DNA of 64,000 nucleotides, from the NCBI RefSeq assembly GCF_038022665.1, contig NZ_CP150629.1, positions 186,001 through 250,000 on the forward strand, in the 5' to 3' direction. The notes beneath the pieces are model-generated. The model did not search any database and was not told where the DNA came from. It saw only the letters and a list, made by a program, of their open reading frames with translations. Source of the DNA: Methanolobus sp. WCC4 (GTDB lineage: Archaea > Halobacteriota > Methanosarcinia > Methanosarcinales > Methanosarcinaceae). A program made the position numbers and the translations under genes. Positions 33,062-42,460 of the stretch are shown here, one piece after another. Position 1 is the stretch's first letter, and each line of letters starts with the position of its first letter.

Positions 33062-34183
33062 TCAAACTTTACCGTCTACTACTGCCCTGAGCTGGTCCAC
33101 ACTGAACTCTTCTTCCTCGAAAGGCTTCTTACGCATCCTGTGCGGCAGGACCATCTCTGCTGCCTCGATGATATCATCGTTTGTGATACGCTCCCTGCCC
33201 TCATAGGCCGCATTGGTACGAGCCGCACGCTCGATCATGATATCAGCACGGTGTCCGTCAACATTGAAAGCAATACATATCTCGGCAATGGTACGCAGGT
33301 TCTCCCTTGTGGTGCTTACCCTTGGAAGCAACTGCATGCCCTTGATTATCTTAGAGCGTAGCTTCTCCTGCTCAGGTTCGTAATCCCTTATGAACTGTTT
33401 CGGGTCATCATTGAACTGGTTACGCCTCTCTACGATCTCGATGCGCTGTTCCACATCATAGATACCCGTGACCTCCACCTGCAATGCTATCCTGTCAAGC
33501 AGTTGCGGACGAAGCTCCCCTTCCTCGGGGTTCATACTGCCCACAATAATGAAATCGGCAGGGTGACTTACACTTACACCCTCACGCTCAACGGTGTTCA
33601 CGTTCATTGCAGCAGCATCAAGAAGTGCATCCACAACGAAATCATCCAGAAGGTTGATCTCATCCACATAGAGGATACCACGGTTGGCCTGTGCAAGGAT
33701 ACCCGGATCGAACGCCTGGACACCCTGACGGACCGCCTTCTCGATATCAAGACTGCCCACTACCCTGTCCTCGGTTGCACCTACCGGAAGGTCCACAACC
33801 TTCATCTGGCGCTTGCTGATGTGAAGTGTACCTTTCCTCTTCTTATCCATACATTCCCAGCAGAACTTCTCCGGATCTTCCGGATTACAGTTGAACTTGC
33901 AGCCATCGATCACCTCGATCTCAGGAAGTACCTCTGCAAGACCTCTTACAGCAGTTGACTTTGCCGTACCCTTCTGGCCACGTATCAGCACACCACCTAT
34001 AGAAGGATTGATGGTGTTAAGTATAAGTGCCCTGAGCATTTTCTCCTGTCCTACGATAGCGGATATAGGATAGAGAACCCTGTCCGTCCTTGTGGCCTTA
34101 CGTGCTATCTCCTCAAGGTATTGTGAGGGTTCTTCTGCGGCCTTTGGAACCTCTTTTATCGTCCCTGTGATACTTGAACTCAT
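33062..34183 (-). CDS. Chelatase ATPase subunit ChlI/BchI-like
   Basis: A 373-aa AAA+ protein with Walker [16 protein letters not shown] near residues 68-82, Walker [21 protein letters not shown] near 167-186, and the [31 protein letters not shown] segment, of which [13 protein letters not shown] is the ChlI sensor 1 region. It has the BchI hallmark [17 protein letters not shown], an inserted cysteine-rich loop (near 94-110) that is unusual and may bind zinc. ATP hydrolysis drives metal insertion into a tetrapyrrole. It is the first gene of the chlI-VWA operon (12 nt gap). Confidence 0.85.
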   Translation of the reverse strand: MSSSITGTIKEVPKAAEEPSQYLEEIARKATRTDRVLYPISAIVGQEKMLRALILNTINPSIGGVLIRGQKGTAKSTAVRGLAEVLPEIEVIDGCKFNCNPEDPEKFCWECMDKKRKGTLHISKRQMKVVDLPVGATEDRVVGSLDIEKAVRQGVQAFDPGILAQANRGILYVDEINLLDDFVVDALLDAAAMNVNTVEREGVSVSHPADFIIVGSMNPEEGELRPQLLDRIALQVEVTGIYDVEQRIEIVERRNQFNDDPKQFIRDYEPEQEKLRSKIIKGMQLLPRVSTTRENLRTIAEICIAFNVDGHRADIMIERAARTNAAYEGRERITNDDIIEAAEMVLPHRMRKKPFEEEEFSVDQLRAVVDGKV

Positions 34184-34264
34184 AATATCGCCTTTCCCAG
34201 CATGAATTATTGTAACAATTGTAGCAATTATAACCTGTCAATTGGTTTATCGATCCAGATCTGT

Positions 34265-34741
34265 TTACAGATACCTCAGTATTATCGCGGATATAAGAGC
34301 GAGGAACAACAACACAAGTCCTCCTGCGAAAAATCCAAAGACTATCTTTACATGTGCCTGCTTTTCCGGATTCTTTGCGATCCTTTGAAGCTCATACAGA
34401 CAGAATGAAGAGCTCATAAGGAAAAGTATCGATGACAGCAGGAGCAATGAACCTGCCACAAGGATATACTCGGCTGTCCATGTGAGAGCCTTTGCATTCA
34501 AAAGATCCAGAAAGAAGTCCTTACCATGCCTTACATAAGAAGCCGTGATCCACAGCATAGTATAAGCGATCTCTGCGGCACCCATTATCATTGAGCAGAC
34601 CGCAGTAGTCATAAGCGTGACCATCATCCCGATATCAGGGATGTCAATATCGATTTTCCATTCATCACCCACAATTTCACCTTGAGAGTCTGTTTTGTAA
34701 GTTGCTCTATCTAATAGAAATATATGGAATATATGTTGCAA
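34265..34741 (-). CDS. Small membrane protein, unknown
   Basis: Up to 158 aa with three hydrophobic segments, at about 39-66, 90-113 and 130-157. The first 36 residues are soluble and may be partly spurious: the frame has several ATG codons and the start at 34741 has no clear SD. TATA-like ATATATTCCATATATTTC lies near 34720. No family was recognised. It stands upstream of chlI on the same strand with an 81-nt gap. Confidence 0.5.
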   Translation of the reverse strand: MQHIFHIFLLDRATYKTDSQGEIVGDEWKIDIDIPDIGMMVTLMTTAVCSMIMGAAEIAYTMLWITASYVRHGKDFFLDLLNAKALTWTAEYILVAGSLLLLSSILFLMSSSFCLYELQRIAKNPEKQAHVKIVFGFFAGGLVLLFLALISAIILRYL

Positions 34742-34819
34742 AATAATAAAAATATACCTATTAATTACACAGTGCGTGCAGCTTACTGAAAAAAGAATAA
34801 CAGATGACCGGGCGGATCA

Positions 34820-35740
34820 TCAGATATCCCTGAAGATCCCCAGTATCGTTGAAGAGAGTTCCCTGCTTACATCCACAGACTTCATCAATGTGTCTGCACG
34901 GGAAACACCCATATCGAACTCTTCGAACCGTTTCTCATCGATAGGGTCACGTTCATCGATCACCAGATGGTCAAGGAAATCTGAATAATAAGAAGCGACT
35001 CCATATGAGGATACCTCAATACCCCTTGCTGTCATTAACTTCCCTGCAGGTCCGCTTACAGGCTCAGTACCGATGATAGGGCTTACTGCGACAACCTTCT
35101 TTGTCCTGAGGATATCACGCATCCCAGGAAGTTCGATAATAGGACCGATGCTTGTAATGGGATTGCTCGGACCGATAAGAACCTCATCCTCTTTCTCAAG
35201 AGCCTTCAGGACAGCAGGCGAGATGGATGCATTCCCGATCCCTTCCTGACATACTTCAAGGACATCAGGCTCACCATGTTCACCAACCCAGAAATCCTGA
35301 AAATGCATTTTCCCTTCGGGAGTGGTTATCATTGAGGATACAGGATCATCCGACATGGGAAGGACATTTATCTTCAGTCCAAAGGACCTGCACAGCTCCA
35401 CTATAGCCTCGGAAAGTGTCATTCCATTACGAATCAGGTCGGAGCGCATGATATGGGTGGCACGGTCAAGGTCACCTAACATCATCACCTCATTGTGCCC
35501 CAGTTCCTTCATGGTCTCATGGGTCCGGTATGTATCGCCCTTTACACCCCACCATCTGGAAGTATCAAGTTTTCCTGAGAAGAGATAGAGAACAGTGTCA
35601 ATATCAGGTGTGATGAGATTGCCTGATATCCATACATCCTCTGCCGTGTTGACAACCACAGTGATATCTTCCTCCGGACAGACTTCGCGAAGGCCATTCA
35701 ATAATTTAGGAGTTCCTGTTCCACCTGAAAATATGATCAT
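34820..35740 (-). CDS. cofD: 2-phospho-L-lactate transferase (coenzyme F420 synthesis)
   Basis: A 306-aa protein that transfers the phospholactyl (or phosphoenolpyruvyl) group to the deazaflavin Fo, making F420-0. The motif FSGGTGTPKLLNGL at residues 4-17 and VVNTAEDVWISGNLITPDID near 28-47 are the CofD signature, with GPSNPITSIGPI near 190. F420 is the main hydride carrier in methanogenesis, so the gene is essential. It is divergent from the HD gene at 35800 and shows no operon partner. Confidence 0.92.
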   Translation of the reverse strand: MIIFSGGTGTPKLLNGLREVCPEEDITVVVNTAEDVWISGNLITPDIDTVLYLFSGKLDTSRWWGVKGDTYRTHETMKELGHNEVMMLGDLDRATHIMRSDLIRNGMTLSEAIVELCRSFGLKINVLPMSDDPVSSMITTPEGKMHFQDFWVGEHGEPDVLEVCQEGIGNASISPAVLKALEKEDEVLIGPSNPITSIGPIIELPGMRDILRTKKVVAVSPIIGTEPVSGPAGKLMTARGIEVSSYGVASYYSDFLDHLVIDERDPIDEKRFEEFDMGVSRADTLMKSVDVSRELSSTILGIFRDI

Positions 35741-35799
35741 GTTACACTCTCATCTTGCTTATCGGAATACCATTATAAGATGAAGCGTATTTAAAATGT

Positions 35800-37002
35800 A
35801 TGAAAGTCATCCGTGACCCCATACATGGATATATCGAACTCGATCCACTCACATTATCGATAATCGATTCACCGCAGATGCAGCGCCTGAGAAGGATAGG
35901 ACAGCTGGGCCTGTCGAACCTTGTCTACCCCGGAGCGAACCACACCCGTTTCGAGCACTCCCTTGGTGTGATGCACCTTGCCACCATGCTGACAGAAAGA
36001 ATAGATTCGGTCACTGAAGATGAGAAGCAGGAACTCCGGGTTGCAGCCCTTCTCCATGACGTAGGACACGGACCCTTTTCCCATGCCACAGAGAATCTCA
36101 CAAAACTCTATACGAGACAACGTCACGAGGATGTAAAAGAGATATTGAAAAAAGGCGAACTCGGAGACATACTGAAAGACAACGGACTCAATCCTGCGGG
36201 TATCGAGGACCACATACAGGGAAAGACCGACCTCGGGAAGATACTCAACAGCGAGATAGATGTTGACAGGATGGACTACCTTGTAAGGGATGCACACTAT
36301 ACAGGAGTTGCATTCGGTCTTGTGGACCATGTAAGGCTCATCAACGAGATGAAGTTCTACGAGAACAATCTCGTGGTCACAGCAGGCGGTGTCAAGGCAG
36401 CGGAATCACTTCTTGTATCGAGATTCCTGATGCACCCTTCCGTTTACTACCATCACGTATCAAGGATAGCCGAGAACATGTTCACAAGGGCAGTGGACGA
36501 CCTTATCCAGAAGAAGGCACTTGACCCCTTTGAACTCAGGCGAATGGATGATTCCCGGATACAGGAAATGATTCGCAACGATGACGGTTACGCCGGGGAA
36601 CTTGCACACAGGCTGGATAACAGGAAGCTCTACAAGAGGGCACTGTACGTAGGCTTCGACGAGGTAGGAGAAGGAGCGCTAAAACACAGGAAGAACATCA
36701 AAAGAGTGGAGGCAGAGATCGCTGAAGATGTTGGTATCGACCCTGAGTGCGTACTTATCGATATCCCGAGAAAACCGGACATTGCGGAGATGAAGGCACT
36801 GGTCAAGGTCAACAGCAGGATGCTAAGGCTTGATGAAGCTTCCAATGTGGTTGCTACCCTTGAAGAGGCACATCTCGATAACTGGAAGATGGGCGTCTAC
36901 ACGCCAAAGGAACACAGGGATGAGGTGGCAAAAGCCGCAAGGGACTTCTTCGAGGTCAAGAGAACACTGAAGCAGTTCCGACTGACGGACATAGAGGGAT
37001 AG
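35800..37002 (+). CDS. HD-domain phosphohydrolase (dNTPase/SAMHD1-like)
   Basis: A 400-aa protein starting MKVIRDPIHGYIELDPL, the standard N-terminus of the archaeal and bacterial dNTPase-like group. Metal ligands are TRFEHSLGVMHLA near 49-61, HDVGHGPFSH near 88-97, and the last aspartate in DVDRMDYLVRDAHYTGV near 150. It probably hydrolyses deoxynucleoside triphosphates or another phosphate ester; no substrate specificity is visible. It begins an operon: the next gene starts 1 nt after its stop. Confidence 0.85.
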   Translation: MKVIRDPIHGYIELDPLTLSIIDSPQMQRLRRIGQLGLSNLVYPGANHTRFEHSLGVMHLATMLTERIDSVTEDEKQELRVAALLHDVGHGPFSHATENLTKLYTRQRHEDVKEILKKGELGDILKDNGLNPAGIEDHIQGKTDLGKILNSEIDVDRMDYLVRDAHYTGVAFGLVDHVRLINEMKFYENNLVVTAGGVKAAESLLVSRFLMHPSVYYHHVSRIAENMFTRAVDDLIQKKALDPFELRRMDDSRIQEMIRNDDGYAGELAHRLDNRKLYKRALYVGFDEVGEGALKHRKNIKRVEAEIAEDVGIDPECVLIDIPRKPDIAEMKALVKVNSRMLRLDEASNVVATLEEAHLDNWKMGVYTPKEHRDEVAKAARDFFEVKRTLKQFRLTDIEG

Positions 37003-37003
37003 G

Positions 37004-37363
37004 ATGTACCAGATAAAGAGAATGGCAGCCAGAGCGAGCCTTATACTCGAATGGAAGAAGGTCGGTGAGGATCACATTGCCTGTCTTACAGGCGGTGATG
37101 AGCATGTAGGTGCCGTAGCGGTAGGAGCCTATGATAAAGCGTCTGGCAGGGCATCATCGTCGGTGATCACAAGTCCCGGACACAGGGAGACCGAGATTGC
37201 CATGGCCGGCGCGAAGGCCATCAGCGAGGCCTGCAAGGCCACATCTGTATTTATAGTTGGCATTCATCTTGATAATATAACTAAAAAAGAGATAGAGGAG
37301 ATAGTCTCTGTTTCAGAGCACATGATCGATGAGCTGTCGCTCATGATCCAGGAGGGTTTCTAA
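37004..37363 (+). CDS. LpdD-like prenyl-flavin chaperone
   Basis: A 119-aa protein with CLTGGDEHVGAVAVGAYD near 27-44, a histidine-containing SPGHRETEIA, and VFIVGIHLDNITKKEI near 80-95. These match what I recall of LpdD, the small third component of UbiD/UbiX-type decarboxylase systems that helps deliver prenyl-FMN. Its stop overlaps the ubiX start (TAATG), so they are translationally coupled, which supports the call. No membrane or signal segment. Confidence 0.6.
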   Translation: MYQIKRMAARASLILEWKKVGEDHIACLTGGDEHVGAVAVGAYDKASGRASSSVITSPGHRETEIAMAGAKAISEACKATSVFIVGIHLDNITKKEIEEIVSVSEHMIDELSLMIQEGF

Positions 37364-37914
37364 TGGAAATAGTAATAGGTATCAGTGGGGCATCCGGCTC
37401 TGCATATGGGGTAAGGCTGCTGGAAATATTATCAAAGACAGACATTATGACCCACCTTGTCATAACAAAGGCTGCAAAGCAGATACTCGATATCGAGACA
37501 GACTATGATATCGGCTATGTGGAAGGACTGGCTGATGCAGTATATGATGAGAGCGACTTCACAGCACCTGTTGCAAGTGGTTCTCACAGGTTCGACGGGA
37601 TGATCGTTGCCCCATGCAGTATGAAGACGCTGGGAGAGATCGCTGGCGGGATGTCAGATAACCTGCTGGGACGTGTTGCCGATGTCTGCCTGAAGGAGAG
37701 AAGAAAGCTTGTCCTGATGACACGCGAGACGCCTCTCAACCAGATACATCTGGAGAACATGCTCAGGCTTGAAAGGGCCGGAGGGATAATAATGCCTGCA
37801 AGTCCCGGATTCTATTCCAGGCCACAGACCATCGATGACCTGATCAACTCCATGGCAGGACGTGCACTTGATCTTGCAGGCATCGATAACGACGTGTACA
37901 AGCGCTGGGAGTGA
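37363..37914 (+). CDS. ubiX: Flavin prenyltransferase UbiX
   Basis: A 183-aa protein that joins dimethylallyl phosphate to FMN to make prenyl-FMN, the cofactor of UbiD-type decarboxylases. Seen: GISGASGSAYGVRLLE at residues 6-21, APCSMKTLGEIAGG near 87-100, RETPLNQIHLENMLRLERAG near 125-144 and MPASPGFYSRPQ near 147-158. In archaea a UbiD-family decarboxylase acts in the modified mevalonate pathway (anhydromevalonate phosphate decarboxylase), so UbiX supports isoprenoid lipid synthesis. That partner gene is not in the window. Confidence 0.9.
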   Translation: MEIVIGISGASGSAYGVRLLEILSKTDIMTHLVITKAAKQILDIETDYDIGYVEGLADAVYDESDFTAPVASGSHRFDGMIVAPCSMKTLGEIAGGMSDNLLGRVADVCLKERRKLVLMTRETPLNQIHLENMLRLERAGGIIMPASPGFYSRPQTIDDLINSMAGRALDLAGIDNDVYKRWE

Positions 37915-37916
37915 GA

Positions 37917-38689
37917 TGAGCCTTTTTCGGATAAGATCCAGCCTGAACACTGTGTACACCCTGTGGCTCAGGGAAATGCTGCGCTATAAGCGATCCCGTT
38001 CAAGGATAATAGGTTCCCTTGCAACGCCACTTTTTTTCCTTGTCATAATGGGTTCCGCCCTTGGAAGCACCATGACCATGCAAAGCGGCAGGTATATCGA
38101 TTACATGGCACCCGGCATAATCGGAATGTCAATACTCTTTGCATCCCTCATGGGAGGGATCTCTATCATATGGGACAGGGAATTCGGTTTCCTGAAAGAG
38201 ATACTTGTGGCACCGGTCAACAGATTCTACACTGCTCTTGGAAAAGCTGCCGGAGGGGTTTCCACTGCAATGGTACAGGGTACATTGCTAATGTTCATCA
38301 GCGGCCTGATAGGCATAGAATACATATCCATATGGAGAGAACTCCTGTGTATCCCCATAATGTTCCTCATGGGGCTGGGTTTCATCGGGCTTGGCATAAC
38401 CCTTGCATCGAGAATAGAATCACATGAGGGATTCCAGATGATGATGACCTTCATCACGTTCCCCACGATAATGACAAGTACGGCATTCTATCCGATGAAG
38501 GATCTTCCCGGATGGCTGAGTATACCTGTCCGCCTCAATCCCCTGACATACGGAGTTGAAGCCCTTAGATGGATGCTGCTGGACGCTTCGGACGTGCCCA
38601 TTGTCCTGTCCCTGACAGTCATCACTGCATTTGCCCTGACCATGATGGGAATTGGAAGCTGGGCCTTTGACAGGGCAGGTGACCAGTGA
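37917..38689 (+). CDS. ABC-2 type transporter permease
   Basis: About 257 aa with six membrane spans and the ABC-2 signature: LWLREMLRYKRSRSRIIGSL at the N-terminus, YIDYMAPGIIGMSILFASLM near 59, a GG-I-W-DREFGFLKEILVAP segment near 78-95, and PLTYGVEALRWMLL near the end. The start is ATG 37917, 2 nt after the ubiX stop. The usual ATPase partner is not adjacent on either side. It exports or flips a substrate (drug, polysaccharide or lipid); none is indicated. The tRNA-Pro promoter lies 120 nt after its stop. Confidence 0.82.
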
Positions 38690-38810
38690 AAAATGCCAGA
38701 TTTTGCATTTTACAGGCTTTATTCTCAATGATGATACCCCATATTTACTGATTTTTTCAGCATATTCAACAGTTTAGCCCTGTCCATTTATGTACTAAAA
38801 ACACACCCTG

Positions 38811-38825
38811 CGAAACCTTTTTATA
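38811..38825 (+). promoter_or_regulatory. BRE/TATA promoter of tRNA-Pro
   Basis: CGAAACCTTTTTATA matches a B-recognition element (CGAAA) followed by a TATA box (TTTTTATA), about 41-55 nt before the mature tRNA start at 38866, leaving a 5' leader of roughly 20 nt for RNase P. Confidence 0.7.
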
Positions 38826-38865
38826 CAATACTTGCTATGCAAGAGCTACCCTTCTGAATCTGATT

Positions 38866-38943
38866 GGGATAGTAGGGTAGCTTGGTCCATCCTCGAGCGT
38901 TTGGGACGCTTGGACTGCGGTTCAAATCCGCGCTATCCCACCA
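38866..38943 (+). tRNA. tRNA-Pro (anticodon GGG), CCA encoded
   Basis: The acceptor stem GGGATAG (38866-38872) pairs with CTATCCC (38933-38939). The D arm includes GGTAGCTTGGTCC, the anticodon stem GAGCG/CGCTT closes TTTGGGA (anticodon GGG), and the T loop is GGTTCAAATCC. Unlike the tRNA-Gly in this window, discriminator A and the full CCA (38941-38943) are encoded. Confidence 0.93.
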
Positions 38944-39057
38944 GAACTTTTTCAACTAAGGATTTGTTTTCTACTACCGTTCTGTGACCCTGAGTGAATC
39001 CTATGCTGTTCTGACATGGATTAGTTTTATAACATATACGTATGGAATATTGACCCC

Positions 39058-39345
39058 ATGGCAAGTATTACTGTGAAGCTCTTTGCGAACCTGAGAGAGA
39101 TCGCACAGACATCATCATTATCAATTACCGGCGACACTGTAAAGGACGTACTTCTTTCACTTACAGAACAGTATCCGCCACTAAAGGAACTAATATTTGA
39201 ATCAGGGTCTGCCGATGAGTTGAGACTCTGTGGCTACATCAACGTTTTTCTTAACGGGAACAACATCAAGCATATGGAAGGACTGGATACGACCCTCAGC
39301 GATGACGACGAGATGGGAGTCTTCCCTCCGGTTTCCGGTGGCTAA
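39058..39345 (+). CDS. MoaD/ThiS-family ubiquitin-like sulfur carrier
   Basis: A 95-aa beta-grasp protein ending VFPPVSGG, with the C-terminal Gly-Gly that becomes a thiocarboxylate. The N-terminus ASITVKLFANLREIAQTSS is typical of MoaD. It sits immediately before moeA, so it is probably the small subunit of molybdopterin synthase, providing sulfur to the pterin. A SAMP protein-modifier role, as in some archaea, is also possible. Confidence 0.82.
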   Translation: MASITVKLFANLREIAQTSSLSITGDTVKDVLLSLTEQYPPLKELIFESGSADELRLCGYINVFLNGNNIKHMEGLDTTLSDDDEMGVFPPVSGG

Positions 39346-39369
39346 TTGAAGAAGGATGGAGAAGGAACG

Positions 39370-40554
39370 ATGCTGTTCAGAGAACGTACCGATGTCGGAG
39401 AAGCGAAGGAGATATTCCTTGCTGAAATAAAGGGCATGGAAAGGACAGAACTTATCCCTGTTACCTCATCTATTGCCAGGGTACTCTCAGCAGGTATCTT
39501 TGCACCCCGTAATGTTCCTCATTACCGCCGCTCTGCAATGGATGGATTTGCAGTAAGGTCGGTCGACTTGATCGGTGCATCACCCACAAACCCGGTGATG
39601 TTACAGATATCAGATGATGTGATGGAAGGAACCTGCACTCCGGTGAACACAGGTGACTATGTACCGGATGAAGCTGATGCAGTGCTCATGATGGAGGACA
39701 CCATATCCATCGGGGATATGATAGAGATCCGTGCACAGCTACACCCCGGGAAGAACGTGGGAGAGATCGGTGAGGACGTCAGGAAGAATGAGATCATATT
39801 CAACAAAGGGCATCTTCTCAGACCATGTGACATCGCCGTACTTGCATCCCTTGGAATAAGCGATGTAAAGGTCTATGCAAAACCTGTAGTTGCCGTGATC
39901 CCAACCGGGAACGACCTCCTGCCACTGCCAGGAGATGATGTACCACCACCGGGAAAGACACTGGATATCAACAGCCTCATGATAGGCGAATATGTTGAGA
40001 AATGGGGTGGAATTGCACGCTACTGTGACATCGTTCCCGAAGATGAAAAACTCATAGAGGACGCGGTCAAAGCCAATATTGATACGGACATGATAGTCGT
40101 ATCAGGAGGAACTTCCGTCGGTGACAGGGACTATGTACCGGCGGTCGTTGAGAAACTGGGGACGAAACTCGTCCACGGAGTAGGGCTCAGTCCCGGGAAA
40201 CCGACGGCACTGGGTATTGTCGAAGGTGTTCCTATCCTCTGCATGCCAGGATATCCGGCAGCAGGACTTGTGGCACTCTTTGCATTCGGCAAACCTGCAC
40301 TCAGGAAGGCAGGAACGATCCCGGACATGCCGGATACCACAATAAAGGCACGCTTAAGTGGAAAGATCATGTCAAGGGAAGGATACGTCAGCTATGCAAG
40401 GGTCATCCTTGAAGGAGATATAGCACACCCACTGATGACAGCAGGTGCAGGTATATTGAGCTCAATTGCAAAATCCCATGGATTCGTGATCATTCCCGAG
40501 AACGTTGAAGGATACGAAGAAGGAAGCGAAGTGGACGTTGTTTTGATTGAGTGA
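39370..40554 (+). CDS. moeA: Molybdopterin molybdenumtransferase MoeA
   Basis: About 394 aa. MoeA signatures: NVPHYRRSAMDGFAVRSVD near 51-69, VNTGDYVPDEADAVLMMED near 92-110, GKNVGEIGEDVRKNEI near 128, VIPTGNDLL near 177, VSGGTSVGDRDYVP near 243, and the C-terminal PGKPTALG and PGYPAAGLVAL. It inserts molybdate or tungstate into adenylated molybdopterin; in methanogens the product serves formylmethanofuran dehydrogenase. ATG 39370 is preferred to TTG 39346 because GGAGAAGGA precedes it. moeA starts 24 nt after moaD, and its stop overlaps crcB. Confidence 0.88.
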   Translation: MLFRERTDVGEAKEIFLAEIKGMERTELIPVTSSIARVLSAGIFAPRNVPHYRRSAMDGFAVRSVDLIGASPTNPVMLQISDDVMEGTCTPVNTGDYVPDEADAVLMMEDTISIGDMIEIRAQLHPGKNVGEIGEDVRKNEIIFNKGHLLRPCDIAVLASLGISDVKVYAKPVVAVIPTGNDLLPLPGDDVPPPGKTLDINSLMIGEYVEKWGGIARYCDIVPEDEKLIEDAVKANIDTDMIVVSGGTSVGDRDYVPAVVEKLGTKLVHGVGLSPGKPTALGIVEGVPILCMPGYPAAGLVALFAFGKPALRKAGTIPDMPDTTIKARLSGKIMSREGYVSYARVILEGDIAHPLMTAGAGILSSIAKSHGFVIIPENVEGYEEGSEVDVVLIE

Positions 40555-40942
40555 TGATCATAAGGACCGGGCCCTTGGACTTTTAACGATCGGAGCAGGC
40601 GGGTTCTGCGGGGCGATATCAAGATACCTTATAGCAGGCCAATTCGAACCTGCGCCCGGAACACTCGTGGTCAACGTCCTCGGTAGCATCCTGCTCGGTT
40701 TCCTTATGTACAATTCAGAATACCGGGGTTATGTATCCCCGAGAATCAGAATGTTCTTCGGCATCGGTTTCCTTGGTTCACTTACAACTTTTTCTACATT
40801 CACAGTACAGACATTCCAGATGCCCCTGGTCGAAGCTGGTTCCAACATCCTTGCAAACCTCACCCTCACCCTTGCCGGAGTGTTCGCCGGAAGAGGCATC
40901 GTCATATACCTGATGAAGAGGAGGGAAAGCAGTGGTCTCTGA
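40547..40942 (+). CDS. crcB: Fluoride ion transporter CrcB/Fluc, subunit 1
   Basis: 131 aa, four membrane helices. Fluc motifs: GAGGFCGAISRYLIAG near 16-31, GTLVVNVLGSILLGFL near 40 and GFLGSLTTFSTFTVQTF near 75-91 (the Phe-box and Asn needed for fluoride). The only in-frame start is TTG 40547, overlapping the moeA stop by 8 nt, so translation is coupled to moeA. Together with the next gene it would form an antiparallel heterodimeric channel that expels fluoride. Confidence 0.82.
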   Translation: MSDDHKDRALGLLTIGAGGFCGAISRYLIAGQFEPAPGTLVVNVLGSILLGFLMYNSEYRGYVSPRIRMFFGIGFLGSLTTFSTFTVQTFQMPLVEAGSNILANLTLTLAGVFAGRGIVIYLMKRRESSGL

Positions 40943-41285
40943 AATAGCACTTGTGGGTGCCGGAGGTTTCATCGGGGCGATCCTCAGATACCTTGTATCC
41001 GGTGTGGTCCCGAAAGTGAATGAGATACCTGCGGGAACCCTTACAGTGAACTCCATTGGGAGCTTCATACTTGCGGCACTCACGTTCACTTCGGTTGAAG
41101 GTACGCTCAGGTTCTTCGTCAGCATCGGGATGCTTGGTTCCTTTACCACATTCTCGACCTTTGCATTTGAGAGCTTCAAGCTGCTTGAAGAAGGAGAGAA
41201 CACCTATTTCCTTGCAAATATAGCGCTCAATGTGATCGTATGTCTTTGTGCGGCAGCACTGGCATATCATATATTTGTGCCATAA
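40932..41285 (+). CDS. crcB: Fluoride ion transporter CrcB/Fluc, subunit 2
   Basis: 117 aa starting at GTG 40932, overlapping subunit 1 by 11 nt. Same motifs: GAGGFIGAILRYLVSG near 9-24, GTLTVNSIGSFILAAL near 34-49 and GMLGSFTTFSTFAFESF near 65. The two paralogues are shorter than, and diverged from, a fused dual-topology protein, the usual arrangement in heterodimeric Fluc. It ends the moaD-moeA-crcB-crcB operon. Confidence 0.82.
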   Translation: MVSEIALVGAGGFIGAILRYLVSGVVPKVNEIPAGTLTVNSIGSFILAALTFTSVEGTLRFFVSIGMLGSFTTFSTFAFESFKLLEEGENTYFLANIALNVIVCLCAAALAYHIFVP

Positions 41286-41320
41286 AATGAGAAAGTGATG
41301 GGTAAAAACCAACACGCCCC

Positions 41321-42460
41321 TCATATGACATTGAAATTAAGAAGTACTGCCAGTAATATCAGGATGATACCGGTTATCAGTCGGACTTCCACACGCCTTT
41401 TTTCCCTGAACTCGTTGACCTTCTTCGGGTCAAGACCAAACGCAAGCAGTGCTCCGAGTATCAGTATTGGAAGAATGACACCCAGATTATACAGACCCAT
41501 GTAGAGAGCCCCCTCTATTATATTATCACCCGTTATGAGCATCTCAAGGATCATCAGGTAGACCGCACCCACACATGGGGCCTTCACGAGGGAAAATATA
41601 CTGCCGCCAAAAAATGATATTACCACGACATTCCTCCCCTCCGCCTTTTCCATGAGATCCACAAAGGAACGGGGTGTTTTGAAAGAGGACTTCGAGTGCT
41701 TCCTGATGTAATAAGCATCATAAAGATGCCACAGACCAAGGAAAGCCACCAGCAGGACCATCAATGTCGTTATTATCTGCCGGATATCAGGGAAATAGCT
41801 GATCGTGTTCAATATCCCGAATCCCACGACCATATAGGTAACGAATATACCCGCACAGAATCCGATGACCAGCACAAGCATATCCCTGCGTGAGCCGCCC
41901 GAAGAAACGACCATGGAAGCAAGGAAGGCCATCACCGCAATAAGACAGGGGTTAAATCCGGCAAGAAGTCCTGCAATGAAAATGACAAAAGGAGTGGAAT
42001 CATCCGTGACCAGGGATGATGAAGAAACCGGTTGTTCCTTTTCCGGACCAGTGGTGTCCTGAACAGGTGGTGCTGTCTCGATCGCTTTTGAGAGCATGGT
42101 CCCGAGCAATTCAGTGTTGCCGTCGTAGTCGGCATAAGCTATCACTATACTCTGATTCACAACTACAGCAGGGACAGTATTAACACCATACTGTTTAGCC
42201 AGAGATAAGGATGAAGTGATCTCAAGGGAAGACAGGACCGTGCCAGGATAACGAGAGACAACATCCTCTATAACAGGTGATGCCTTTGCACACTTGAGGC
42301 AGCCGTCCTCATAGAAATAGTCCACCGATACATTGCCAGCATGGGCTACACCTGTTGTGAGCAATGACAGCAATAAAGGGACCAATAGGATAATGAATAT
42401 CCTGCCGGACTTCGGTTCAGTGGCAGGACGTGGATGAACAGGTCTTCTTGTCATATTCAC
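41321..42460 (-). CDS. CcdA-type thiol-disulfide membrane protein with N-terminal thioredoxin-like domain
   Basis: A 379-aa protein. Residues 22-42 are a signal anchor; 48-125 a thioredoxin-like domain with DGCLKCAK (CxxC near 54-57) and NTVPAVVVNQSI (cis-Pro); 158-378 a CcdA/DsbD-like six-helix domain with GFNPCLIAV near 168 and VKAPCVGAVY near 295, the two redox cysteines. It passes electrons across the membrane to periplasmic thiols, as DsbD does. It starts inside the previous gene (44-nt overlap), so it is coupled to that exported protein, its likely substrate. An ATG at 42454 is an alternative start. Confidence 0.82.
   Translation of the reverse strand: MNMTRRPVHPRPATEPKSGRIFIILLVPLLLSLLTTGVAHAGNVSVDYFYEDGCLKCAKASPVIEDVVSRYPGTVLSSLEITSSLSLAKQYGVNTVPAVVVNQSIVIAYADYDGNTELLGTMLSKAIETAPPVQDTTGPEKEQPVSSSSLVTDDSTPFVIFIAGLLAGFNPCLIAVMAFLASMVVSSGGSRRDMLVLVIGFCAGIFVTYMVVGFGILNTISYFPDIRQIITTLMVLLVAFLGLWHLYDAYYIRKHSKSSFKTPRSFVDLMEKAEGRNVVVISFFGGSIFSLVKAPCVGAVYLMILEMLITGDNIIEGALYMGLYNLGVILPILILGALLAFGLDPKKVNEFREKRRVEVRLITGIILILLAVLLNFNVI

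Noticed and set aside
38940-39060. A fluoride riboswitch controlling the moaD-moeA-crcB operon
   Set aside because: No pseudoknot-type crcB motif was recognised in the 115 nt before moaD or before DUF190.
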